From: Immersiella caudata
Taxonomy: Eukaryota; Ascomycota; Sordariomycetes; Sordariales; Lasiosphaeriaceae
NCBI GenBank assembly: GCA_030512335.1
Contig: JAULSU010000003.1
Coordinates: forward strand, 2,852,001 to 2,916,000
Length of the DNA: 64,000 bases
Direction of reading: 5' to 3'
Below the pieces are notes generated by a model, which had not been told where the DNA came from, did not search any database, and saw only the letters and a list, made by a program, of their open reading frames with translations. Shown here in pieces: positions 31,964 to 42,295 of this stretch. Numbering within the stretch: the first letter of the stretch is position 1; each line of letters starts with the position of its first letter. A program made the position numbers and the translations under genes.

Positions 31964-34201
31964 ATGGCGGAGGTCTCGCCCGCGCCGCCCGAGGCGACAG
32001 CGCCGTTGATCTTGCCCTCCCTTCGCGGCTGCTCAGCGTTTAATCTTCCGCCCGGTGTGCTCTCCATGGCCAATGGCGACGAGATTACGCTCACCGCAAC
32101 AGGTGCATACCGACCAGCCTGCACTCTAATCAGTCCTCCGGCAATCATCGCGAACGGCGGAGGCTCTCTCACGAATGGCCGAACAGAAGACACGGGAACA
32201 GAAACCTACCTTGGTAATGGCGACATCCCCTTTTACGCGTCAGTATTTCCTCAGTGCTATGCGCTTGCCGCCACCACCGTCGTCGCGTACATGCTCGTCA
32301 TTATGCTGTTCATAACGCCGAGATCGTTTTTGGATGGTGGGGTTGTGGTCCTTGGCCGCAAAGGGTTCACAAACGGTGGGACCGGGACGAGCATCGGGGG
32401 ACGACCGTGGCTGCAGAAGGTTGCTGCGCTGAGTGTCGCCATCTCCCTGACGATCGCGACGGCAACGACGTTCAATGTGGCCGAGGCCCAGTATTACGGC
32501 CCGTTTGAGCAAAACGCGGAAGAACTGCAGATTGAGGTGTTGGGCGGCAACGAACTCAAAATCATCCGCATCATCTCCAACACCTTTTTATGGCTCGCAC
32601 AAGCTCAAACCTTGATCCGCCTGTTTCCCCGCCAGCGCGAAAAAGTCATCATCAAATGGACAGCATTCGCCCTCATTACGCTCGACATCATATTTCAGTC
32701 TCTCAACAGTTTTCAGTATACTAACAACGGAGCAACGCGGCCGCGGTCCTTTACAGATGCCGTTCCGGCTCTCAGCTACCTCTTCGCCCTCGCGCTGGGC
32801 GTTCTTTATGCCGCATGGGTGATATACTATGCTTTGATGAAGAAGCGGTATGCCTTCTATCACCCACAGATGAAGAACATGTGCCTGGTGGCGGCACTCT
32901 CACTCCTTTCTATTCTTGTGCCAGTTGTGTTTTTTGTATTGGACATCTCGCAGCCTGATTTCACTGGCTGGGGCGATTATGTTCGATGGGTGGGAGCAGC
33001 CGCCGCCAGTGTGGTAGTGTGGGAATGGGTGGAAAGGATCGAAGCTTTGGAACGAGAGGAAAAGAAGGACGGGATACTTGGGAGGGAAGTTTTTGATGGA
33101 GACGAGATGTCAGATATTACATCCGTTGACCGCACCCGGTCCCGGAGGAGGAGGAAAGGCCCAGATGACAAGGACGACGAAGATGGAGGGGAGAGTGGCA
33201 GGCCTAAAAATGTGCCTCCAACTGGCAGGCTCAATGTTTGGCCCTCTGTTGCGGGGATAAGGGCGAGGTATCGATCGCCGGCGAACGCAAGGAGGGCCGA
33301 GATGCCAGGTGCACTGGGGAACACACAGTCGACAAACCATGATAGGATACGGTTCCTGCAACCGCCACTTTGGCCGGCTCGTCCTGCACCAGCGGTAACA
33401 CCGGTTAGTCGGACAGATACAGCGAGTGCTGCGAGCACTATATACGCCGTCAGGTACCACCCTCTGACGGAGACGACATCCCGTACAACACCGCCACCAG
33501 GGCCAACCCCAGCAACAGCACCAACACTAGCCCCAGAGAGCAATCCCAGCGACGAGGGGATTGCGAATCCAGCGCCGGAATCACCAGCAAAGCAGATTGG
33601 TACCGCACCAGCGCATGCCACGAACTCAGGAAACCGGTGGCGTGCTCTCGCCCAAGGGCTCCCTTTCCGTCGTCCTCAGCGTCCCGATGAGGAGCGCATC
33701 ACACCTACAGAAAAAACCCCACGTGCGAAACCAAAGGCTTGGGAGGAGGGCAGTGGCTGGGATATTCGTAACCGACTGGAAGAATTCGCCATGACCCAGG
33801 CCGAGAAGTTCCGGGAAAGGATCCGCCCAACACCAGACACCGACAGCCTGCCGGTCACAGTCATTCCGGCGCCTCCCCGACGCGGCGCTGTGCTCGCACA
33901 ACTTCTGGAAGAAGAGGAATTGGAGTCCCAGCGAACCGCTCCCCGTACTGTCTTCGACCGCCGGAACAGTAGCACCTCCCGAACTCTGCCACCTGGTGAT
34001 GAATCCGTGCCGAATTCGCCTACATATGCCTCACAACCTCTGGCCCAAAGACCGTCAGTCCCTGCAGCTGCCGGGATTTGGTATGAGTCGGAAGCAAGCG
34101 GCAGCTCGAGCACGAACAGACATTCACGGGCAGGCAAGCTTCAGTTTGAGGATAGCCCCATCTCCCCCACGGGTACATCACAACGTCAACATCAGCCCTA
34201 A
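31964..34201 (+). CDS. palH: pH-response sensor PalH/Rim21
   Basis: A single frame from the ATG at 31964 codes 745 residues. The frame is open 22 codons further upstream but without an ATG, so 31964 was chosen. Seven membrane segments lie between about residues 90 and 353, for example CYALAATTVVAYMLVIMLFI, ISNTFLWLAQAQTLIRLF, LSYLFALALGVLYAAWVIYY and YVRWVGAAAASVVVWEWVER. The segment AQTLIRLFPRQREKVIIKWT is characteristic of the PalH family. A long, disordered cytosolic tail (about 355-745) is rich in Pro, Arg and Ser. PalH senses alkaline ambient pH at the plasma membrane and signals through the arrestin PalF and ESCRT components to proteolytic activation of PacC. No intron was needed. Confidence 0.93.
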   Translation: MAEVSPAPPEATAPLILPSLRGCSAFNLPPGVLSMANGDEITLTATGAYRPACTLISPPAIIANGGGSLTNGRTEDTGTETYLGNGDIPFYASVFPQCYALAATTVVAYMLVIMLFITPRSFLDGGVVVLGRKGFTNGGTGTSIGGRPWLQKVAALSVAISLTIATATTFNVAEAQYYGPFEQNAEELQIEVLGGNELKIIRIISNTFLWLAQAQTLIRLFPRQREKVIIKWTAFALITLDIIFQSLNSFQYTNNGATRPRSFTDAVPALSYLFALALGVLYAAWVIYYALMKKRYAFYHPQMKNMCLVAALSLLSILVPVVFFVLDISQPDFTGWGDYVRWVGAAAASVVVWEWVERIEALEREEKKDGILGREVFDGDEMSDITSVDRTRSRRRRKGPDDKDDEDGGESGRPKNVPPTGRLNVWPSVAGIRARYRSPANARRAEMPGALGNTQSTNHDRIRFLQPPLWPARPAPAVTPVSRTDTASAASTIYAVRYHPLTETTSRTTPPPGPTPATAPTLAPESNPSDEGIANPAPESPAKQIGTAPAHATNSGNRWRALAQGLPFRRPQRPDEERITPTEKTPRAKPKAWEEGSGWDIRNRLEEFAMTQAEKFRERIRPTPDTDSLPVTVIPAPPRRGAVLAQLLEEEELESQRTAPRTVFDRRNSSTSRTLPPGDESVPNSPTYASQPLAQRPSVPAAAGIWYESEASGSSSTNRHSRAGKLQFEDSPISPTGTSQRQHQP

Positions 34202-35082
34202 TGACTCTTGGGTATGGTTTTAAAAGGGACCGGCGTGAAGGCGAGGCAAGCGTGCATTGTGGTTTTATTGGCATTTACTGGTTGCATTATTCGGGAAGGA
34301 AGTAGGGAATACCCGGTAGGATCTCCTCTGATTTCAGGAGACAAAAGGATTGGATTTGGCGAGCGGAAAGGGATACACCAATGTATAGCGATGGGTACTT
34401 CCTGTCAGTTTTATATGTTTGCTAATCGCGGGTGGATATTTACACCTATTTTTCATGGGAAGCACGGACAAGACGACTGGACTGAGTGCAGGTTACCCGA
34501 GCACATGCTGTGATGTTTTTGTTTCAGTTATCATAGAGTGACCAGGAGGCCGTCCCTGAGTATATCGCTGTTAATCTCGTAGCCCGTGAGCAGCGTTTTC
34601 CCAGTACACCCTTTCTCGACGGTTTTGATGGAGGGTGGAGCTAGGGGGTTCGGTGTCCGCGGGGTCGGAACCTAAGCCATTGAAAATTGGACCCACTCTA
34701 TGTGTGGGTCCAGGCGTTGGTCGCCGGGGAGTGGTTGAAGAAAAAACACAGGGGTCGTAACCTCTAAAATTCGCAGAAGGGAAATTAGTCGACTGAACCG
34801 CAGTGGTCGCAGGCTGCCGTCGTGCAAGAGAGCAACGACTCTTATGAATTGGCTTACATCCCGTCCATCCCCTCTCACTGCGCCGTCCTCACGTTCCGCC
34901 AAACGAGACAACTCTGCTCCTCTTCCGCCTACCGCCGACGGGGAAAAGCCGCTGGAGGAGAGTTTGCTGTACTGGTCGTTCTCATTCAGGGCCACCATTA
35001 GCTTGAGCGCCTCTTCTGCACGTCACTGCAACGCACGCAGCGCTCCCGGATAGCGAAGACCGACGATCAGCTGCCCGCCGCG
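34202..35082. other. Intergenic between PalH and ceramide synthase, with 69-codon upstream ORF
   Basis: The interval contains the PalH 3' UTR and the ceramide synthase promoter. An open frame at 34844-35053 (69 codons plus stop) ends 29 nt before the ceramide synthase ATG. Its product is Ser/Ala-rich without a domain, so it is best read as a possible regulatory upstream ORF. Confidence 0.4.
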
Positions 35083-36550
35083 ATGGCTTCAGCAGAGCCC
35101 TTCCCGCCGCTGAGCACGGCGGCGGATCGTCAATTGGCGAGCGAGATGAGCGCCGCCGCTCGTCGCAGGAGGAAATCCAGCGGCTTGGGGTCTGACCTGC
35201 GTGTTGGCGACACGGGCGCGCCCGCGCTGGCTACTAGCCTCGCTCACCTTCACGGCACCTCCCCGTTAAAGGTATGTCCGGATGCCTCGGAGCACCTGTC
35301 GAGATGCATCTAACGACATTCGCAGTCTCCCCAAGAATCAACGACACCAGGCAAGCGCTTCTCGAAGCGGCGCAAGGCCCGCTCCGCGCTTCGTCGGGCC
35401 AAGCACTACGCCATCAAGCACACCTGGGCACTGCCTGCCGTCATCTTGGCCATCTTTCTATCGTTATACGTCGTAAACCCGACCGAGAGCAACCCCGTTC
35501 ACCACTTCATCTTCCTGTCGTATAAATTGCCCGTGTCGAGCCCGGACGAGGCGCCGCAGTATGGCAAGGGACTTTGGGATATCGCATTTGTGACCTTCTA
35601 CACCGTGGTTCTCTCCTTTACGCGCGAGTTCATCATGCAGGAGATTCTCAGGCCGATGGCCAAGTGGGCGGGTCTCAGGTCGCGCGGCAAGCAGGCTCGC
35701 TACATGGAGCAGATGTACACGGCCATTTACTTTGGCATCCTGGGGCCCGCAGGCATGTACGTCATGAGCCGGACGCCGATTTGGTATTTCAACACACGCG
35801 CCTTCTACGAAAACTTCCCGCACAAGACCCATGACGCCTTGTTCAAGTTTTACTACCTCTTCCAGGCCGCCTACTGGGCTCAGCAGGCCATCGTGCTTGT
35901 CCTCGGTATGGAGAAGCCGCGCAAGGACTTCAAGGAGCTGGTCGGTCATCACATTGTCAGCTTGTCTCTCATCGGCCTGAGCTACCGCTTCCACTTCACC
36001 TACATCGGTCTTGCCGTCTACATCACTCATGATATCAGCGATTTCTTCCTTGCCGTACGTTTCCCGTGCCCCGGCTATTTTCACCCGCGCTTACTAACGC
36101 GACATGTCTCTCTAGACCTCCAAGACGCTCAACTACCTGGACCACCTCCTCACCGGTCCCTACTACGCCAGCTTCGTCTGCATTTGGATCTACCTCCGCC
36201 ACTACCTCAATCTCCGAATCATCTACTCCCTCTTCACAGAATTCAAGACTGTTGGTCCCTATGTCATGGACTGGGACAACGGCCAGTTCAAGTGCCCCCT
36301 CGCCTTCTACATCACCCTCTCCCTGCTCAGCTCCCTGCAAGCCCTTAACCTCTTCTGGCTCTTCTTCATCCTACGAATCGCCTATCGGTTTGTCGTGCAC
36401 AAGACCGCCCAGGACGACCGCAGCGAGCCCGAGGAGTCAGAAGTTGAGGATAACAGCAATGCAAACGAGGGCAAGCCGAACCACCTCACCAACGGGAAGA
36501 CCTTTGCTGCTGCGACTGCCAATGGCGCTGCCAAGAAGAGCAGCAGGTAA
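35083..36550 (+). CDS. LAG1: Ceramide synthase, LAG1/LAC1 type
   Basis: Exons 35083-35271, 35326-36054 and 36116-36550 encode 450 residues. A basic cytosolic N-terminus (SKRRKARSALRRAKHYAIKH) precedes the first membrane helix (LPAVILAIFLSLYVV). The TLC domain covers roughly residues 145-385. It includes the Lag motif region ELVGHHIVSLSLIGLSYRFH with the paired histidines, and YITHDISDFFLA joined in frame to TSKTLNYLDHLL. The C-terminus is acidic then Asn/Lys-rich and ends KKSSR, without a clear KKXX retrieval signal. Ceramide synthases of the endoplasmic reticulum join a sphingoid base to a fatty acyl-CoA. Fungi have separate paralogues for very-long-chain and C16-C18 products; sequence alone does not tell which this is. 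Confidence 0.93.
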
Positions 36551-38422
36551 AGGGCCATACCAAATGTTGGGGGGGTTATGGGCTTCTGAGTTTTGTTATG
36601 AGGACTGTACAACCAAGTCGTCTCCCTCGCTCTGGCGGCCGAAGAGTCTCGCAGTGCCCCTAGGGTCGGTTGGTGTAGGATGATGATGATCTTATCGATG
36701 GTAACTGTTGTTGGTTTTTTTTCTTCGTCTCTGTCGTTTCCAACGGTTCTTAGCACTCACATATATGGCCGCGGTTGGGATGCATTGCATTGGGCTCGGC
36801 GTTTACTTGTGCACCAATCCCAAGTGCTGGGGTGGGACACAGTCGCTACTCTGGGGTTGGAAGCGGCGTGGGAGCGTGGGAATTGTGGTATTTGAAGAAG
36901 ATGGATAGCAGGGAATGGGGAGTTGTAAAGGACTGACGGGCTTATGTTGTGGAGACAATGGCAGACTTCTGGCCCTGTTGGGTTCGGCAGGGTTAACTGT
37001 CACTCGACGACTAGGAGCATGGGGGATGAGGGAGCGGCAAACCTGGCTTTTCGAAACACCTCCCAAGCTTCGTCGACTAAGCCAACACCGAACTCGTCAA
37101 ACACGTACTTTGATCGGACCGAGTGTCAATCCAGCCTCTAGTCTCCTTCATGAACCCATCAGGGCCAAGAAGAGTTCGGATGGGCTGGTCAATGGGATGT
37201 ATGACTTGAAGATGCTTCTTTTTGCCCCTAGATCAAATCAAATCACCGCGAGACAATACAACATAATATAATACACACTAAATACTAATCAAATACAATC
37301 ATACGCAATATATGAATATCGAGACGGAAATATGAGTGGTTTGTTCACCGGTGTAGAGGGTATGGGATCTGGAACGCCGGGCAGTCACAGTGGGTGTTTG
37401 CTTACGTACCTGCTCGCCACTCCGCCACTGACGGCGACGGTGTGTGGAGTTTGCATCTCTCCTTGCTACCTAGATCACCAAAACCAAGACCAGGTTGCTC
37501 ATGTGAGAATACCTTCGAGGGCTGATGAACGACCAACTGTCGTCACAAAACATCTAGTGGGATACGAGGGTCTCGTGTACTCTCCAGCCCCCTTTTATCA
37601 CTAGAATCATCACATGCGATCACTCAAGGACGGCCGTTGTCATACAATATGCTTTTTATTCACACAGTCCCGCCAGGCACGCCAGCGGTGGTGTTGATCA
37701 CACACCATGTGCCCATAGTGCCCTTAGACGACCCGTCCCCTGAGAGATACAACGATTAACGGGGTGGCTGCCGCCGGCGTACAACGTATGTCATCCGCTT
37801 TTGAAACATGGCGGGCATGTTTATATCTCCTCCTTCGCATCTCCGTTCCATAGATGCTGCCCGAGAGTCACAAATCGCAATAATCCATGCAACCGCTGAA
37901 TGCCCGGCAAGCCATTCATCGGATCCCAATCCCCAACTCCGACGCTGCACACCGTTTAACACGCTCTTCTTCGGTGCTAGTGCTGTTGTTTCCGAAACAT
38001 GCGGTCCTGGAACCCGCTCCCCCGGGCGATCCGCACTCGTGCTTTTCGTCTCCGCGGTCCTCGATTGCCTTTCACGAACCACCAACGCCACCCATGCGGT
38101 AATCTTCATGGTCTTCATCTCTCGTAAGCCATCTCAAAAAAATGCAGAAACATGGCTAGGGAAAAGGACGAACGAAAGAAGAAACAGATGAACGCCAAAT
38201 ATATAAACATAAAATGAGACCGTTTTGCTGCGCTCGTATCGTGAGATTCATCATGTAGAAAATCAAAGTCGACGATTAGTGTAAGGGGGGGAGCGACTTT
38301 GTTGCCAGATGGATCATTAGTGGAAGCTGCTGGGAAGGCAACAAAGGGCGAGTGTAGTGGTGAAGGTGCTCATAACACCATCACCCCTGTGCCGTTGTTG
38401 ATGTCGATACGGCTGTGTCAAC
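36551..38422. other. Intergenic between convergent ceramide synthase and ABC transporter genes
   Basis: Flanking genes converge. The first part is 3' UTR of the synthase. An A/T-rich patch with ATA repeats lies near 37240-37330. No coding exon with domain content was recognised in this 1.9 kb. Confidence 0.45.
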
Positions 38423-41400
38423 TCAGCTGGACTGGCGTTGGTTGTCCACGCGGGAAAGGAGAGGCTCCTCCGCCTCATCGCCAGGACTGTACTCGTCATC
38501 GGCCATTTCCTCGTGGCGCGACTCTTCACCGCCTTCATCGCGGAGCGTGTGCTCTGAGCCGTGGTCCGACCCGTGCCGGCTCCCTCTCGAAGATACGGAC
38601 TCGCTGTCGCTCTTGTCGCTCTCGCCTTTGGAGGAAGAAGAGTCGGAGGAGCTGTCCGATGAGGAGCCATCTGATGCGGTGCGATTTTGGCGTGGCGGCA
38701 GGATGGCGGATGATACCATGCTGCTGTAGCCACCGTCGGAAATCTCGTCCCGACGGGATATTTTGGCCTGGCAAAGCAGCTTCTTAGCCTTCCTAGTGGC
38801 ATCACGAGCGTGCTCGGCGGCGCGTTCGGCACGGCAATGCTTCTCCCACATGGCCGCATAGCGGCCGTTGAGCGCTAGCAGCTCCTGGTGCGTGCCTTTC
38901 TCGACCATCTGGCCGGCGTGGAGGACGATAATTTGGTCTGCGTGGGTTATGGTTGACAGCCGGTGACTAGTCGAGAGTTAGCTATATCACCTCTCGTAGA
39001 CACAGAGCATGATCACTTACGCAATAATCAGCAGCGTGCGTCCTGCTCCAAACTTGCCACTAATGAGCTTGGATTGGATCTTTTGCTCCGTCTCGCCGTC
39101 GAGAGCCGATGTCGCCTCGTCCAACATGATGATTCTGGGGTTCTTGAGAATGGTGCGAGCAATGGCCACACGCTGCTTCTCGCCACCGCTCAGACGTAAG
39201 CCGCGCTCACCAACCTTGGTGAGGTAGCCGTCCGGGAAGGCCATGATCCGATCATGGATCGCAGCCGCGCGGCACGCTTCGTAAACGTCTTCGTCAGTTG
39301 CGCAAGGGTTTGCGTACTTGAGGTTGTACATTAGCGTTTCGTTGAACAGAATCGTATCCTGGGGGACAACGCCGATGAACCGCCGCACAGAATCGATGGT
39401 AAGGTCCTTCACATCCCGACCGCCAACCCTGATGCTGCCTTCGTGGCAATTGTAGTAACGGAACATGAGGCGGAAGACGGTTGACTTGCCACCCCCAGAC
39501 TCTCCGACGAAGGCTGTCGTGCTGCCAGGCTTGCACTCGAACGACAGGTCACGCAGCGCCGGCCGACGCTTGTCGTAGGAAAAGCCGACATTGTGCCACT
39601 CGATTCGGCCGTCGCAGTCAGACAATGTCTCTGTGCTGGGCGTGTCGACAACGGTAGGTTGGATCTTGAACAGCTCCAGGAGCCTCTCGCCCGAAATCAT
39701 GGCTTGCTGGACCGTGCGGTAGAAGGTGCCAAAAAAGTTCAGGGGTCCTTGGAGTTGGCCGAGGTATGTCACAAGCCCAACGAACTCTCCCACCTTCCGC
39801 TCACCGCGTGAGACCTGGAAAGCGCAAGTCATCATGGCTACCAGCATGCCGCACATGAAGACCATGGATTGGCAAATATTCATGTGGTTGATGCCCCACG
39901 TGACCTTGGCCTCGGCTACTTGGAACGCGATGATGGCATCTCGATAACGCTTGAATTCGTACTTCTCGGCGTTGAAATACTTGACCGTCTCGTAAGATGT
40001 GATCGAGTCGTTCTTCACAGCCTCCTCTTCGCGGTCAGCGTTTACCATGTCACGCCGTTGGTCCGCTCTAGTGGCCGCCATGCGGATGGTCAAGTAAAGG
40101 TAGTAGAACGTAATGATCGACACGAAGAGGGCGTATGTGGGTCCAAACTGCAGGTAGAAGTAGACAATGGCGACGAGGAGGTCGACCAGCATCGGCACCA
40201 CCTGGAACGTGACTTGCTCGAGGAATTGGTTGATGGAAGCGCCCTTGTTGAGGGCCGAGAGGACCTCGCCGGTGCGCTTTCCAAGGTGAAAGTCCAGAGA
40301 GAGCGAGTGAACATGCTCAAAGGCGGCCGTCGTCAGGGCCCGGTACGTGTGCTGCGAGACGGGAACCCAGAGGAGGGCACGAGCGGATCCGAGAAGCCCG
40401 GATGGCCCCTGCAGCAACTTGTACGTGATCAGGAGCCCAAGTTGTTCCCACGGCATCTCTATGCCCGATTCCGACTTCTCCAGGTCGTTCGTCACCCGGG
40501 TGGTTTGCATCGGAACGAGAATATTGACAACGCGCTGGATAACCACAAGGATAAAGCACAGCATGACTACCACCTGAAGCCTCTTAGACTTGCTAGGCCA
40601 TAGGTACGGGAAAAAAACCGTGTATCCGCGGCAGTACTCGAACCAGGTCTTGTGGGGCAGCTTCTCTGGCCGGTAGAATGCGGCTTGTTCGTCCTGCTTC
40701 TGATAGCCGGTATCCGTGTCGCTGCTGGAGTTCTCGAATCCGGCGCCTCCGCGAGAATGGCCATTCGTTGCGTGCCCATTAGAATGCGTGTGGTAATTCG
40801 TAGCATCTCCGTTGCCGTTCAGCAATGGACTGGTCTCGTCTGTGTCGGAGCGGCTCGCCTCCTCGTCCAAGAGCCGCCGATTTTTCAGGTACTTCTTGGC
40901 GGAGAGGGCAAGATAGAGACCGACCAGGAGGGCCATGAGGGTGAGCCGTACGGCTCCAATGCCGAGGTCGATCACATCCCAGGGGTTGCTGTTGTGCGCC
41001 GCGGGTTCGTTCACGACATAACTGCTCTCCGTGACGAGGATAGCGAAGGAAAGCAGAATGGTGGCTTCTCCGAGAAGGCCGAGACTCCAGACGATCAGAT
41101 GCACTACATCTGGGCTCCCTTCCCAGTCAAATAGCGTGATAAGCACGTAGACGTACAAGAACGCGGCACCAACAACATAGACCTTGGGGCCGGCGTTAGC
41201 TTCAGCACCTCCAGAACGCGCGCCAAGACGCTTGGATGGGACTCACAGTGCGCTCCTCGGTGCACCACCACCCTTCGGTAGCATCCTTTCCGCGGAGCTG
41301 CAAGGCGCGCAGGGCAATGGCACCGCCATTGGCGAAAAAGGAGAGTATGACAGCAGCCGTGGTGTACTGGAAGACCCTACGGGCGAATCCCGAGGCAGCG

Positions 41401-41660
41401 CAGGCGTCTGGCACCCCTGGCTCGTCCAATTGCTCGCGTTTCCTCTTGGTGACGGGCAAGGGCTTCCCGCCTGGGCCCTTGGCGGTCGGGACGACTAACT
41501 CTTCCTCGGTGCGAGCGGTGAGGATGCTGTGGACGCCGGCGGACACAATGAAGGCCACCAGCAACACCACCGGATACAAGAGTTGTGCCCGGAGGTACAC
41601 AGCCTCGGCGGCGGTGCTCGTGCTCATCTGCGATACGCCACTAGCGCTGAGGGCGTCCAT
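38423..41660 (-). CDS. HMT1-type ABC half-transporter (ABCB6/ATM-like)
   Basis: Exons 41660-41247, 41182-39021 and 38966-38423 (minus strand) encode 1039 residues. An N-terminal block of about five membrane helices is followed by a hydrophilic linker, the six-helix ABC membrane domain (about 340-640), and one nucleotide-binding domain. That domain carries Walker A GESGGGKST (698-706), Q-loop VVPQDT, signature LSGGEKQR (802-809), Walker B IIMLDE (822-827) and the H-loop His in IIAHRLSTITHAD, which is completed across the last intron. The C-terminal 120 residues are a Ser/Asp/Glu-rich extension after a basic helix. The N-terminal helices and order match the fission yeast Hmt1 vacuolar heavy-metal tolerance family, which functions as a dimer. 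Substrate and location are inferred from family only. Confidence 0.92.
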
Positions 41661-41692
41661 GCTGGGCCTGGGAGGACGGTGGGATTAGAGAG

Positions 41693-41802
41693 AACGGGGA
41701 GGCGAGGCGGAAGCGGAAGCGGAGGAGGGGGAGGAGGGGAGGAGGAGGAGGAGGGGGAGGAGGGGGAGGAGGAGGAGGAAGGGAAACAGGGCGGGAGAGG
41801 AC
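41693..41802. repeat. Purine (GGA/GGGGGA) tract upstream of ABC transporter
   Basis: Some 110 bases are almost pure purine on the plus strand (pyrimidine on the transporter's coding strand), starting about 30 nt upstream of its ATG. The many G3-G5 runs could form a G-quadruplex or triplex. CT-rich tracts just before fungal start codons are also common promoter elements. Confidence 0.65.
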
Positions 41803-42274
41803 GGTAGAGGCCCGAGAGAATGCTGCTGCTTGCTGCAAGCCGACCACAAGGCCGTCAGGCAGTTCACCGAAGCAGTGAAGCAGTTCGGAGGAGGGGGAGG
41901 AGCGACGGGGAGCGATGGGGGGCAGACATACGGTTTAGAAGCAGTTGCAATGCCGCCAGGTCATGGCCTTTCCTGCTTGTACGGGCTGTGGCGGCAAATG
42001 GAGGCGCTGACGATGGCTGGCAAGCCGATCGGTCAACGTCAATGGCCCGATTGTGTCTCGCGAGAGGGCGGGCGTGGTGGGGCGGAGGACCAGGTGACGG
42101 GGTGGGCTTGTGGCTGCTTTTGCCACTAACTCGCTATCTAAGCTCGTGTCGAGGCTAGGTTGCTGACCCTGTCTCCTTCTAGGGCGATCGTCGACGGATG
42201 GAGTGCGTGCAGCAGCTGAAGCAGCTGTTTTGGCGCTGCGAGCGGTCTGCCTTCTGCGTGGGCTCTGCGAGGGT

Positions 42275-42295
42275 CTGCTGCTGCTGCTGCTGCTG
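42275..42295. repeat. (CTG)7 trinucleotide repeat
   Basis: Seven perfect CTG units, with a second shorter CTG run near 42358-42373. Both lie outside any supported gene. Confidence 0.7.
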
